From JAWLBW01 sp041687475 (GTDB lineage: Bacteria; J088; JAWLBW01): a stretch of 14,899 nucleotides of DNA. Below are positions 1 through 7,800 of the stretch, piece after piece (positions within the stretch are counted from its first letter, which is position 1; every line of letters begins with the position of its first letter). Both the position numbers and the translations under genes were made by a program. The stretch lies in NCBI GenBank assembly GCA_041687475.1, contig JAWLBW010000094.1, positions 1 through 14,899 of the forward strand, given 5' to 3'. The notes beneath the pieces were generated by a model, which was given only the letters and a program-made list of their open reading frames with translations, was not told the DNA's origin and searched no databases.

Positions 1-194
1 GAAAAAACGACCCGCTTGGCGCGTCGGTCGACCTTTTCAATGATGCGTTCGCGAAGCCTGGCGCCGATGGCATCGGGCGCGCCGGTGGCAAAGGTCTTGT
101 CCCAATGGTGGTAGGCGAGCGCGGTTATGCGATGCCCGGCAATCGCCTGGTTGAGATCGCGGGCGATGGTTTCGACTTCGGGAAGCTCGGGCAT
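1..194 (-). CDS. mutM: Formamidopyrimidine-DNA glycosylase (Fpg/MutM), N-terminal part
   Basis: A bifunctional base-excision repair enzyme that removes oxidised purines such as 8-oxoguanine and nicks the abasic site. The minus-strand frame from ATG at 194 begins MPELPEVETIARDL, the Fpg/Nei N-terminal signature. The mature enzyme starts at Pro2, the Schiff-base nucleophile, and Glu3 is the catalytic acid; both are present. Residues 57-64 (RRAKRVVF) match the conserved block holding the catalytic lysine (Lys57 in E. coli, here K60). Only 64 codons lie in the window; the helix-two-turn-helix and zinc finger are beyond base 1. The gene lies 114 nt downstream of carD on the same strand. I see no strong Shine-Dalgarno sequence, so the start rests on protein homology. 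Identification is firm; the gene's integrity beyond the edge is unknown. Confidence 0.93.
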   Translation of the reverse strand, partial: MPELPEVETIARDLNQAIAGHRITALAYHHWDKTFATGAPDAIGARLRERIIEKVDRRAKRVVF

Positions 195-308
195 CTGAGA
201 GGGAGGCGGCCGGTCTCGGGAAAGACCAGCGACGGGTCGCCCCAGCCTGCCAATTCCGGCTGTGGACGCCCATCTACGCGGTCGCGTTCAGGGTAAGTGG
301 GAAGGTGC

Positions 309-797
309 TCAGTTGGTGTTGAGCAGCCCGCGAAGCTGTTGTTCGACGCTGTGTTCGGCCGACTCGAGGACTACCGAGAGTTCCTTGGTCAGCAGGGCGA
401 GCGCCTGATCGAGAAGTTTACGCTCGCCGAACGACAATTCCTTGTCGCCCTTGAGCAGGAAGAGGTCACGCAGAACTTCGGCAATTTCGTAGACGGAACC
501 GCTTTTCAGGCGGTTGTTGTAGTCGCGGAAACGCTTGTTCCAGGTAAGATGCGCATCGCGAGCACCGGGCTTTTCGCGAAGAATCTCGAACACACGAGGT
601 ACGTCACCTTCACCGATAACCTGACGAAGACCAACGGACTTGGCGTTGGACGTGGGAATACGGATGACCGTTTCTTTCCCGAGAATACGGAGAACATAGA
701 AGGTGACGTGATGTCCGGCAACCTGCTTGCTCTCGATAGCGTCGACACGGCCGACGCCTTGCGCGGGATAAACCGCTAAGTCTCCAACCTTGAACAT
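309..797 (-). CDS. carD: CarD/CdnL-family RNA polymerase-binding transcription factor
   Basis: A 162-residue regulator that binds the RNA polymerase beta subunit and stabilises open promoter complexes. Residues 1-60 (MFKVGDLAVYPAQGVGRV...) form the Tudor-like polymerase-interaction domain with the typical VYPxxGVG motif. Residues 70-145 form the helical DNA-binding domain. W86 in the LTWNKR segment matches the tryptophan wedged into the minor groove at the upstream edge of the -10 element (W85 in the mycobacterial protein), followed by RLKSG and the AEVLRDL helix. An in-frame ATG at 830 adds 11 residues, but the best promoter (832-861) would start transcription downstream of it, and the family motif begins at 797, so 797 is preferred. 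CarD is common in Spirochaetota, Myxococcota, Actinomycetota and Thermus and absent from Enterobacteria. Family assignment is secure; the start is less certain. Confidence 0.93.
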   Translation of the reverse strand: MFKVGDLAVYPAQGVGRVDAIESKQVAGHHVTFYVLRILGKETVIRIPTSNAKSVGLRQVIGEGDVPRVFEILREKPGARDAHLTWNKRFRDYNNRLKSGSVYEIAEVLRDLFLLKGDKELSFGERKLLDQALALLTKELSVVLESAEHSVEQQLRGLLNTN

Positions 798-831
798 GTG
801 AGCCCCATGGAAGGTGTTAACTCGGTTCATA

Positions 832-861
832 ACCTTACCATGCGAGGTAACACGAAGTCAA
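832..861 (-). promoter_or_regulatory. Candidate carD promoter
   Basis: Read on the minus strand, TTGACT (856-861) is followed by an 18-nt spacer and TAAGGT (832-837). The start point would be near 825, giving a leader of about 28 nt before ATG at 797 and placing the ATG at 830 outside the transcript. The -10 is imperfect, so this is a candidate only. Confidence 0.4.
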
Positions 862-887
862 AGCAAATGTGCCTGCCTACCAAATGG

Positions 888-899
888 ACGGTAAACCGT
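888..899. promoter_or_regulatory. Inverted repeat ACGGT-AA-ACCGT upstream of carD
   Basis: Five-base arms are separated by AA, 26 nt upstream of the proposed carD -35 box, between two divergent promoters. It has the form of a small dimeric regulator site, but there is only one copy and chance occurrence is possible. Confidence 0.25.
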
Positions 900-971
900 A
901 AACCCGCCTTAACAAGCGCACTTACGCGCCGCGACGCGTCATTCCATGACGCACCGCATCGTATAAACATA

Positions 972-999
972 TTGCCAAGTGGGCAACAGGTGGTATACT
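972..999 (+). promoter_or_regulatory. Promoter for the 93-residue orphan gene, overlapping an inverted repeat
   Basis: TTGCCA (972-977), a 16-nt spacer and TATACT (994-999) form a good sigma70-type promoter, with ATG 27 nt after the -10. The -35 lies inside the inverted repeat TTGCC-aagtg-GGCAA (972-986), a possible operator. The downstream leader is AT-rich compared with its surroundings. Confidence 0.55.
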
Positions 1000-1026
1000 G
1001 GCTAAAGATTTAATTATTAAGTCGTC

Positions 1027-1308
1027 ATGACAAACACGATGAACATTCGAATCGTCGTTCCCCGTATGGAAGACGGTCGTTGCTCGACTCTTCTGGTAGA
1101 CAGCGTAGCCGCTTTCTTCAGTGCTTGTGGCGAAGACGTACGCCCGAACGAGAAACTGTTGCGCCTGCCTTCGTCGGTACCCGCCGTTCTCACCGGCGAA
1201 GTCACGCGGGCCGCCTACAACCGGTTTCTAAACGAATTTCCCGCCCTTGCCCGCCTGACGGTAACGGCACTTCCGCCCCGCAGCCCCGCCCTGCGCCTGG
1301 CCGCTTGA
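1027..1308 (+). CDS. Small orphan protein, 93 residues, function unknown
   Basis: I do not recognise a family. The protein starts MTNTMNIRIVVPRMEDG and is predicted cytosolic, with no signal peptide, membrane span or metal motif. It has two cysteines (in GRCSTLL and SACGEDV), a helix-like middle and a proline-rich tail. Codon choice (GAA, GAC, GTC, GCC, CGC) resembles the neighbouring genes, and a good promoter sits 27 nt upstream; these are the main reasons to call it real. No Shine-Dalgarno sequence precedes ATG 1027 or the in-frame ATG 1039, so the start is uncertain. It is divergent from carD and followed by a 298-nt control region before the tetR-type gene. The stop codon lies in the 12-bp palindrome TGACGCGCGTCA (1306-1317). 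It could be a lineage-specific regulator or a spurious frame. Confidence 0.55.
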   Translation: MTNTMNIRIVVPRMEDGRCSTLLVDSVAAFFSACGEDVRPNEKLLRLPSSVPAVLTGEVTRAAYNRFLNEFPALARLTVTALPPRSPALRLAA

Positions 1309-1507
1309 CGCGCGTCACCGTCCAGACCGGCTGTTTTCCCTGATCGCATCCCCTTTCTTTCGGCCTCGACACGGTATCGCAGAGCCCGCGACTGAAACGA
1401 ACTTTCACGTCGCTGAATCTCCGGTCAATCGAGTGCACGCTGTGTCCACTCACGCTTGCCATGGGCACTTCCGGAAACCCCTTCCCTGAGGAGATGGCGA
1501 AAACGCC

Positions 1508-1536
1508 TTGACCCGCTGCGCCATCTTCGATAGCAT
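1508..1536 (+). promoter_or_regulatory. Promoter of the tetR-tolC-RND efflux operon
   Basis: TTGACC (1508-1513), a spacer of exactly 17 nt and TAGCAT (1531-1536) make a near-consensus sigma70-type promoter. The predicted start point (about 1543) falls inside the CTGAA/TTCAG palindrome. The leader to ATG 1607 is about 64 nt. The rest of 1309-1606 holds no convincing gene, only another small inverted repeat, TGAAA-cgaac-TTTCA (1393-1407). Confidence 0.7.
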
Positions 1537-1538
1537 GA

Positions 1539-1595
1539 CTGAACACACATTCAGCACGCTGAATCCACATTTACCTTGCTGACCCACGCGTTCAG
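1539..1595. promoter_or_regulatory. Candidate operator for the TetR-family repressor
   Basis: Alternating half-sites lie just after the -10 box: CTGAA (1539-1543), TTCAG (1550-1554) and CTGAA (1559-1563). These form two overlapping palindromes with 6-nt and 4-nt centres. A looser pair, CTGA (1580-1583) and TTCAG (1591-1595), follows. The array covers the transcription start and leader, where TetR repressors usually block their own operon. No binding data support it. Confidence 0.55.
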
Positions 1596-1606
1596 CCCCC
1601 GGTGCC

Positions 1607-2227
1607 ATGCAGGAAATTCGCTCCAAGGAAGACATTCTGAAAGAATACCGCGAAGCAGGTATTACCGACGCGGTGCGTAAAGTAATCGCCCAAGAGGGTT
1701 TCGCCGCCCTGACCATTGAACGCGTCGCCGAAACGGCCCAGATCAGCAAAGGCACGATTTATCTGTATTTCAAGAATAAGGAAGAGCTGATTCGCGCTTC
1801 GGTGGTAGACACGCTCCGTATCGTGCACGACCATCTCGTAACGGTCATCGCATCGGCCGACGATTTTCCCGGCAAGCTGCGCGCGCTCGTAAGGGTGCAG
1901 CTTGAACAGATTGAAGCGCACCATGCCTTCTTCAGGGCGCTGATGACCGAGCGCTCGTTTCTGCATTGCGAACGTGAAGACGACCCCATACTCGAACGCC
2001 AGTGGCAGTTCGTGAAAACCATTACCGAGTTGATGGAACTGGGCAAGGCTTCGGGGCATGTGCGCCCCGGCGTTTCGTCGGAAGAAGCCGCCTTCTTTCT
2101 GCTGCACCACATTCAAGGCACCGCCCTGCGCCACGTTAACGGCTTCCTTCTGCAGCCGCTCGCCGACGCAGACCGACAGATCATAGACTTCCTGCTCAAC
2201 GGAATCGGCACTCACGGAGAGTTTTAG
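1607..2227 (+). CDS. TetR/AcrR-family transcriptional repressor of the efflux operon
   Basis: A 206-residue one-domain-plus-ligand-pocket regulator. Residues 15-62 are the TetR_N DNA-binding domain: helix 1 (DAVRKVIAQEGFAALT), then the helix-turn-helix around IERVAETAQISKGTIYLYF and the typical KNKEELI end. Residues 65-206 form the all-helical ligand-binding and dimerisation half, which varies between relatives, so the inducer cannot be named. It is first in the operon, and the next start codon lies 1 nt after its stop. The promoter just upstream carries CTGAA/TTCAG palindromes over the start point, so I infer that it represses itself and the pump genes until a pump substrate binds. No clear Shine-Dalgarno sequence is seen before ATG 1607. 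The family call is firm; the regulated target is inferred from position. Confidence 0.93.
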   Translation: MQEIRSKEDILKEYREAGITDAVRKVIAQEGFAALTIERVAETAQISKGTIYLYFKNKEELIRASVVDTLRIVHDHLVTVIASADDFPGKLRALVRVQLEQIEAHHAFFRALMTERSFLHCEREDDPILERQWQFVKTITELMELGKASGHVRPGVSSEEAAFFLLHHIQGTALRHVNGFLLQPLADADRQIIDFLLNGIGTHGEF

Positions 2228-2228
2228 C

Positions 2229-3689
2229 ATGCGTACCCAGTGGTTTTTGCTCACCGCACTCATTGTCTCGCTCGCGGCGCTACCGGCCCATGCCCAGCAG
2301 ACGCTGACCCTTCAGGCTGCGTTCAACCTGGCCCTGCAGAACAACAAGAACCTGCTTGCCGCCCGGGAAAGCATTGACCAGGCCGTGATTCAGGGCCGTA
2401 AGGCGTGGACGATCATGGGCCCCAGCGTCGAAGCCCAGGCCGCGCAGAGCTGGAACAATGAGATCGTGACCCAGTTTGCAGCCACCGACCCGCGCGAACC
2501 GGTGCTCATCACGCCGACGAACCCCGACTTCAGCTGTCCCGACCCGACGACCCTGGCGCCCGGCGACTTCACGTCGCCCACCGGAATCAACGCCGGCCCG
2601 GCCTGCGTATTCAGCCAGCCCACGTTTCAAGACGTGATCGTGCGCCCGGGCACCTCGCGTACGCTCACCCTCAGCGGTACGCAGCCGATCTTCATCGGTG
2701 GCCTGATTCCGGCCCTGCAGGCGGCCGGCGATCAGAAGGAACTGGCCCGCGCCAACTTCAGCGACGCGCGGGAACAGGTGCTGTACAACGTGGCCAACCT
2801 GTATTACAACACGGTGGCAGCCGAACGGTTCGTCGAACTGCAGCGGCAGAGCTACGAGAATCTACAGAAACATCTGGCCAGCACCCGCACCAAATACGAG
2901 GTCGGTCAGATTCCGCGCATGGGCGTGCTTCAGGCGCAGATAGAATTGACCCGCGCGGCCGCGGCCCTGAGCCGTGCGCGTAACGATTATCTGAACGCAC
3001 AGGCGGCGCTGGCGAACCTGATCGGCATAACCGAGCTGCCGCGACTCTCGTCGCCCGATGCCATGACCACCGCTACGTGGGTTCCGAGCGAGTTTCCCAC
3101 CGATCCCACCCAGGCCGCGCTGGCCAACCGCAGCGACCTGCGGGCTTCGATGCAACAGCTCGAGCTTGCCAAGACCAGTCGAAACAGCGTGTGGTGGCGT
3201 TTTGCTCCTTCGGTCGTCGCCACCGGGCAGATTCAGCGCAATACCGACCCGGGCGCCTTCGGCGAGCAGGACAGCTGGACGGTCATGGCCGTCGCATCCA
3301 TTCCGCTCATCGACAAGGGCCAACGGGTCGTCGATCTGCAGGACAGCTTCTCACGCATTCGCCAGGCCGAGCTCATGCTCGAAGCAAAGCAGAACGAGGT
3401 TCGTCTCGACATTCAGACCTCGCGTTCGAAGCTCGAGGTTACCCGGCAGAACCTGGCCGTTGCCGAAGAGCAGATGCAGCTGGCCGACGAAAACTATCAG
3501 ATTACGACCCTCAGTTTTGAAAACGGTCTTGCCACGAGCCTCGACGTCATCGACGCCAACCAGGCTCTGCTCGGCGCCGAAATCAACCTGCTGCGCGAGC
3601 GCTTCAACCTGCAGCTCGACACCCTGAATTACCTGCGCGCCCTGGGCCTGCTCGAAGAAGAGCTGACGCTGGCCCAGGCAGACAAATAG
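2229..3689 (+). CDS. TolC-like outer membrane efflux channel
   Basis: A 486-residue outer-membrane factor that forms the exit duct of a tripartite pump. Residues 1-22 are a signal peptide ending PAHA before QQ. Two outer-membrane efflux protein repeats follow, each with long helices for the periplasmic barrel (about 25-75 plus 170-265, and 290-345 plus 370-480). The DVIDANQALLGAEINLLRERFNLQLD segment, broken here as DVIDANQALLGAE then INLLRERFNL, is typical of the C-terminal helix. GGAGAG at 2216-2221 sits 7 nt before the ATG, inside the end of the repressor gene. Residues about 78-140, where the first beta-hairpin should be, hold a long Pro/Gly/Thr-rich insertion with two cysteines (C103, C126), probably an enlarged surface loop. 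It works with the adaptor and RND pump that follow; the substrate is unknown. Confidence 0.93.
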   Translation: MRTQWFLLTALIVSLAALPAHAQQTLTLQAAFNLALQNNKNLLAARESIDQAVIQGRKAWTIMGPSVEAQAAQSWNNEIVTQFAATDPREPVLITPTNPDFSCPDPTTLAPGDFTSPTGINAGPACVFSQPTFQDVIVRPGTSRTLTLSGTQPIFIGGLIPALQAAGDQKELARANFSDAREQVLYNVANLYYNTVAAERFVELQRQSYENLQKHLASTRTKYEVGQIPRMGVLQAQIELTRAAAALSRARNDYLNAQAALANLIGITELPRLSSPDAMTTATWVPSEFPTDPTQAALANRSDLRASMQQLELAKTSRNSVWWRFAPSVVATGQIQRNTDPGAFGEQDSWTVMAVASIPLIDKGQRVVDLQDSFSRIRQAELMLEAKQNEVRLDIQTSRSKLEVTRQNLAVAEEQMQLADENYQITTLSFENGLATSLDVIDANQALLGAEINLLRERFNLQLDTLNYLRALGLLEEELTLAQADK

Positions 3690-3722
3690 AGACGCGCCTC
3701 GCAATTGCGAAAGGAAATCGAT

Positions 3723-4847
3723 ATGCGAAAGTTTCAATCGAAGTACGTAGTGCAGTTCGTCTTGACAGCCAGTCTGCTTGTATCGGCAACCGCTTGCTCG
3801 AAAAAGGACGCAGAGAAGGAAGACGACATTCCTCTTCGGCGGGTGAGCGTGGTCGACGTAACCGTCGGCGATATTGCCGACGGCGTCGAAGTCATCGGTG
3901 AACTCGAAGGCGTCGAAGAAGTACGTATCTTCGCGCAGGTGCCCGAGCGGGTGCAACGGCTGGCCGTTTCCGAAGGCGACCGCGTGCGCAAAGGCGAGCT
4001 GCTAGCGCTCATTCGCGGCGAGCTTCAGACCGAAGGCGTACGCCAGGCCGAGGCAGCCCTGGCGGCGGCCATGGCCAACCGAGACGGCGTGCGCGACAAC
4101 CTGAACCGTGTGCGTCCGGTAGTCAAGGCCGGCGCCGCGTCGAAGTCGCAGCTCGAAGCTCTCGAAGCCCAGTATCGGGCCGCCGAAGCCCAGGTCAGGC
4201 AGGCCCGCGCAGGACTTGCTTCGGCTACCGCCCAGCAGGAACGGGTTCAGATCACGAGCCCCATCGACGGCATGGTGGCGAACGTCAACGTGCGCGAAGG
4301 CGACATGGTGGCCGGACAGGCGCCGCTCATGACGGTGGTGCAACCCGAGAAGTTGAAGGCGGTACTGCGCGTACCCGAGAGGCACTTTCTGCGCGTACGC
4401 CGCGACAACCCGGTCGTCGTAAGCCCCCTTGCCGCCCGCGACACCGAGGTGAGCGGCAAGGTCACGCTGGTCAGCCCGATGGTCGATCGCATGACGCGCA
4501 CCGGCAAGGTCGAGGTTCATATCGACAACAAGGAAGGTCGTCTGATGGCGGGCAGTGCCATTCGCGCCGCTTTGGAATTGAGCCGTCGTACCGGCGCCCT
4601 CCTTCTTCCCGCCGAAGCAGTTCTGCTGACTTCGGAAACCGAACGTACCGGTAAGGCCTACGTGTTTGTCGTCGACGGCAGCAAGGCCGTACGTCGCGAG
4701 GTCAGTGTCGGCGTTCGCACCGGCGACAAATTTGAAATCATCGAAGGCCTCGCAGAAGGCGAACAGGTCGTCGTCAAGGGCGCCACGTTCCTTCGCGACG
4801 GCAACCCCATCGAAATCGTTACTCAGGAAGCGGAGGCTCGCCTGTGA
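3723..4847 (+). CDS. RND efflux adaptor, membrane-fusion lipoprotein (AcrA/MexA type)
   Basis: A 374-residue periplasmic adaptor that joins the RND pump to the TolC channel. Residues 1-25 are a lipoprotein signal (hydrophobic FVLTASLLVSATA, then C25), so it is probably lipid-anchored. The first half of the lipoyl domain is at about 58-95 (AQVPERVQRLAVSEGDRV), with a helical hairpin to about 165. The second lipoyl half contains SPIDGMVANVNVREGDMV. Beta-barrel and membrane-proximal domains run to the C-terminus. ATG 3723 is preferred over the in-frame TTG at 3705 because AAGGAA (3711-3716) lies 6 nt before it and the signal peptide starts there. The gene is 33 nt after the TolC-like gene and overlaps the RND gene by 4 nt, which suggests translational coupling. 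The family is clear; drug specificity is not. Confidence 0.94.
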   Translation: MRKFQSKYVVQFVLTASLLVSATACSKKDAEKEDDIPLRRVSVVDVTVGDIADGVEVIGELEGVEEVRIFAQVPERVQRLAVSEGDRVRKGELLALIRGELQTEGVRQAEAALAAAMANRDGVRDNLNRVRPVVKAGAASKSQLEALEAQYRAAEAQVRQARAGLASATAQQERVQITSPIDGMVANVNVREGDMVAGQAPLMTVVQPEKLKAVLRVPERHFLRVRRDNPVVVSPLAARDTEVSGKVTLVSPMVDRMTRTGKVEVHIDNKEGRLMAGSAIRAALELSRRTGALLLPAEAVLLTSETERTGKAYVFVVDGSKAVRREVSVGVRTGDKFEIIEGLAEGEQVVVKGATFLRDGNPIEIVTQEAEARL

Positions 4848-7800
4848 GTCTGACATCGCTATCGGTACGGCGGCCCACGACCGCCATCATGCTCTTCCTC
4901 GCCCTGACGATTCTGGGCGTGTTCACCTTCTCGCGCCTCAAGCTCGACATGCTGCCCGACCTCGAGTTTCCGGTCGTGGCGGTCATTACCCAGTACAAAG
5001 GCGCCGATCCGGGTTCCATCGAACAGCTGGTGACCCGCCCCATCGAAGAGGCCATGGCCTCGGTTGAAAATGTCCAGGACATCGAGTCGACCAGCAGCCA
5101 GGACTCGTCGCTCGTGCTCGTGAAATTCGCCTGGGGCAGCGACATGCAGGCGGCCGAGAACGAGGTTCGCAAGAACCTTGAAATCTTTGCTCTCGACATG
5201 CTGCCGTCCGATGCCTCACGACCGCTGACCTTCGCTTTCGACCCTGCCCTGCAGCCCGTCGTCTTTCTGACCGTAGATGCGCCGGGTACGCCGAACGCAG
5301 TGCGCACAATGGCCGACGACATGGTCAAGCCCTACCTCGCCCGTATTCAGGGGGTGGCGGCGGCCGAACTGCTCGGCGGCATCGAGCGTGAGATTCAGGT
5401 GCGCCTGAAGCCCGACTGGCTCGAAGCCTACGGTATTCCCGCGCAGCAGGTCGTACAGGCTCTTCGGGGCGCGAACGTCATGTTTCCCGGCGGTCGCATC
5501 GATCAGGGGCGGCAACAGCTGTCGATTTCGACCGACGCCGAATTCGATTCGGTCGCCGACATCGGCGAGACCGTGGTGGGCGTGCGTAACGGACTGCCCG
5601 TGCAGGTTTCCGACATCGCCGATGTCGTCGACGGGTTTGCCGAAGAAACCTCGGTGGTACGCGCAAACGGCAACCCCTCGGTCATGATGGCCATTCGTAA
5701 GCAGTCCGACGCCAACACCGTCGACGTTGCCAATCGCGTGATTGCCGAGTTGCCGAATATCGAAAAGCGACTGCCCGAGGGCGCACGTATTACGCCGGTC
5801 TTCGATCAGGGCGAGCCCATCGAGCGTTCGCTTTCCAACCTGAGTTCGACGGCGCTCATCTCGATTTTCCTTACCGGCCTGGTGCTGCTGGCGTTCCTGC
5901 GAAACTGGCGCACCAGCCTGATCGTGCTGGTCAGCATACCGCTGGCAATGCTGGTTACCTTTGCCGTCATGGACTTCCAGAGCGTAACCCTGAACATCAT
6001 TTCCATGGCCGGCCTTGCCTTGGCCGTCGGTATGCTCGTCGACAACGCCATCGTCGTGCTCGAGAACATCTTTACCCTGCACAACGAAGGACACGACCCG
6101 AAAGCCGCCGCCATCGAGGGCACGAAGGAAATCGCCATGCCGATAACCGCCTCGACCCTCACGACGGTTGCGGTATTCGCGCCGGTACTGTTCGTTCCGG
6201 GGTTGGCCGGCCAGATGTTCAAGGACATGAGCCTGACCATCGTCATCGCCCTCGGCTCGTCGCTGCTTGTGGCCCTTACGCTCGTGCCGCTGCTGGCCAG
6301 CCTGTTTCTGAGGGCCCGCCAGAAAATATCGGGTTTCGAACGTCTTATGGGCCGGTTGACCTTCTGGCTCGACCCACTTGCCGATCGCTACGCGGTGGTA
6401 CTGAACAAGGCACTTCGCAACCGGAAGAAAGTGCTAACCGGTGCGCTGGTCACGTTCGTGCTCAGCCTGGCCCTTGCCCCGCTTCTGGGCGTCGACTTCA
6501 TGCCCAAGGTCGACGACGGCCGCATCGAACTCAGCTTCGAGACCACACCCGGCAGCTCGCTGGCCGCCACCAACGCGCTGGTGCAGGAAGTCGAGAATGT
6601 CATACACGAAACGGCTCCGGAAACCGAAGTTATCGTAACCCAGTTCGGCGGCGGCGATGAGGCCTTCTCTGCCCTGTTCGGGCAGTCATCGTACAAGGGC
6701 GACATTACCGTCAAACTGGTCGATCGCGAAAAGCGCTCGCGCACCAAGTTCGAAGTCGCCGACGTGCTGCGCGACAGGCTGTCGCACTTCGCCGGCATAG
6801 AGGTCAAACCACGGAACCCGAACTTCCTCGGCGGCGAGGGCGACGTGTCCATCAAGGTCTTCGGCGACGACCTTCAGCAGGTACGGGCTTACGGCGCGAA
6901 CCTCAAGTCGCGCATGGAAGCCCTCGAAGGCGCCACCGACGTGCGGTTCAACCTTGAAGAAGGCGTGCCCGAGCTTACCGTCGATCTCGACCGCGAGCAG
7001 ATCAAGCTCCTGGGGTTGACTCCGGCCGATGTAGCGTCGACCATTTCGACCTACTTCCTGGGTACGATTGCCACGATGTATCGCGAAAGCGGCGACGAGT
7101 TCCGCGTATTGGTTCGTTCGCCCCGTTTCATACGCGAAGACATCGAAGCCTTGCGCTCACTGCCGATCGTGACGCCGGCGGGTCTCCAGGTTCCGCTGGA
7201 AACCGTAGCCACCATCAAGCAGTCACTGGGCCCCACGGCCATTACCCGCGAGAACCAGCGCCGCATGGGTACGGTATCGGTCAGTGCCGACGGCATTCCC
7301 CTGGGCACGCTCATCGAACGCACCCAAGGCGTGCTGAATGACATCGGCCAGGAAACGGGCATAACGACAGTGGTGGCCGGTACCGCCGAAGACCTGGCCG
7401 AATCGTTCATGGCGCTGGGTATCGCATTCCTGGTAGCCATCATACTTGTGTACATGGTCATGGCCAGCCAGTTCGAATCGCTGATTGAACCCTTCGTGAT
7501 TCTCTCGACGATTCCCCTGGCGTTGTCGGGTGTCATCTTCGCATTACTGCTGACCGGTACCACCCTGCAGGTCACGGCCCTCATCGGCCTCGTACTCCTG
7601 GCCGGCATCGTGGTCAACAACGGCATCGTGCTCATCGACGTCATCAAGCAGAAGCGCGAAGCGGGCGAAGACCTGGTCGAAGCCGCCATCGATGCCGGCC
7701 GCCGTCGCCTGCGTCCGGTGCTCATGACCACCCTGACGACGATTCTCGGCATGGTGCCGCTTGCCTTCGAGCTCGGCCAGGGCGCCGAGATGTGGACGCC

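Noticed and set aside
212..227. Inverted repeat GGTCT/AGACC between carD and mutM as a terminator
   Set aside because: Only 5-bp arms and no T tract on the minus strand, so read-through into mutM cannot be excluded.
798..830. Longer carD start at 830
   Set aside because: It has an AAGG near the ATG, but the likely transcription start lies downstream of it and the conserved CarD N-terminus begins at 797. Kept only as an alternative.
1202..1570. A 122-codon minus-strand frame across the efflux promoter region
   Set aside because: It covers the promoter and operator, has no Shine-Dalgarno sequence or motif, and runs antisense into the orphan gene.
1592..2263. A 223-codon minus-strand frame opposite the TetR-family gene
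   Set aside because: The plus strand has a clear TetR domain. The antisense product looks like reversed coding sequence.
3705..3722. TTG start for the adaptor at 3705
   Set aside because: It would place six extra charged residues before the signal peptide, and the good ribosome site at 3711-3716 serves ATG 3723.
4002..4856. A 284-codon minus-strand frame opposite the adaptor gene
   Set aside because: Shadow of the membrane-fusion protein gene; no start signal and no family features.
5216..6094. A 292-codon minus-strand frame within the RND pump gene
   Set aside because: Antisense to a well-conserved RND gene. It is rich in His, Asp and Gly as expected from reversed codons, with no recognisable domain.
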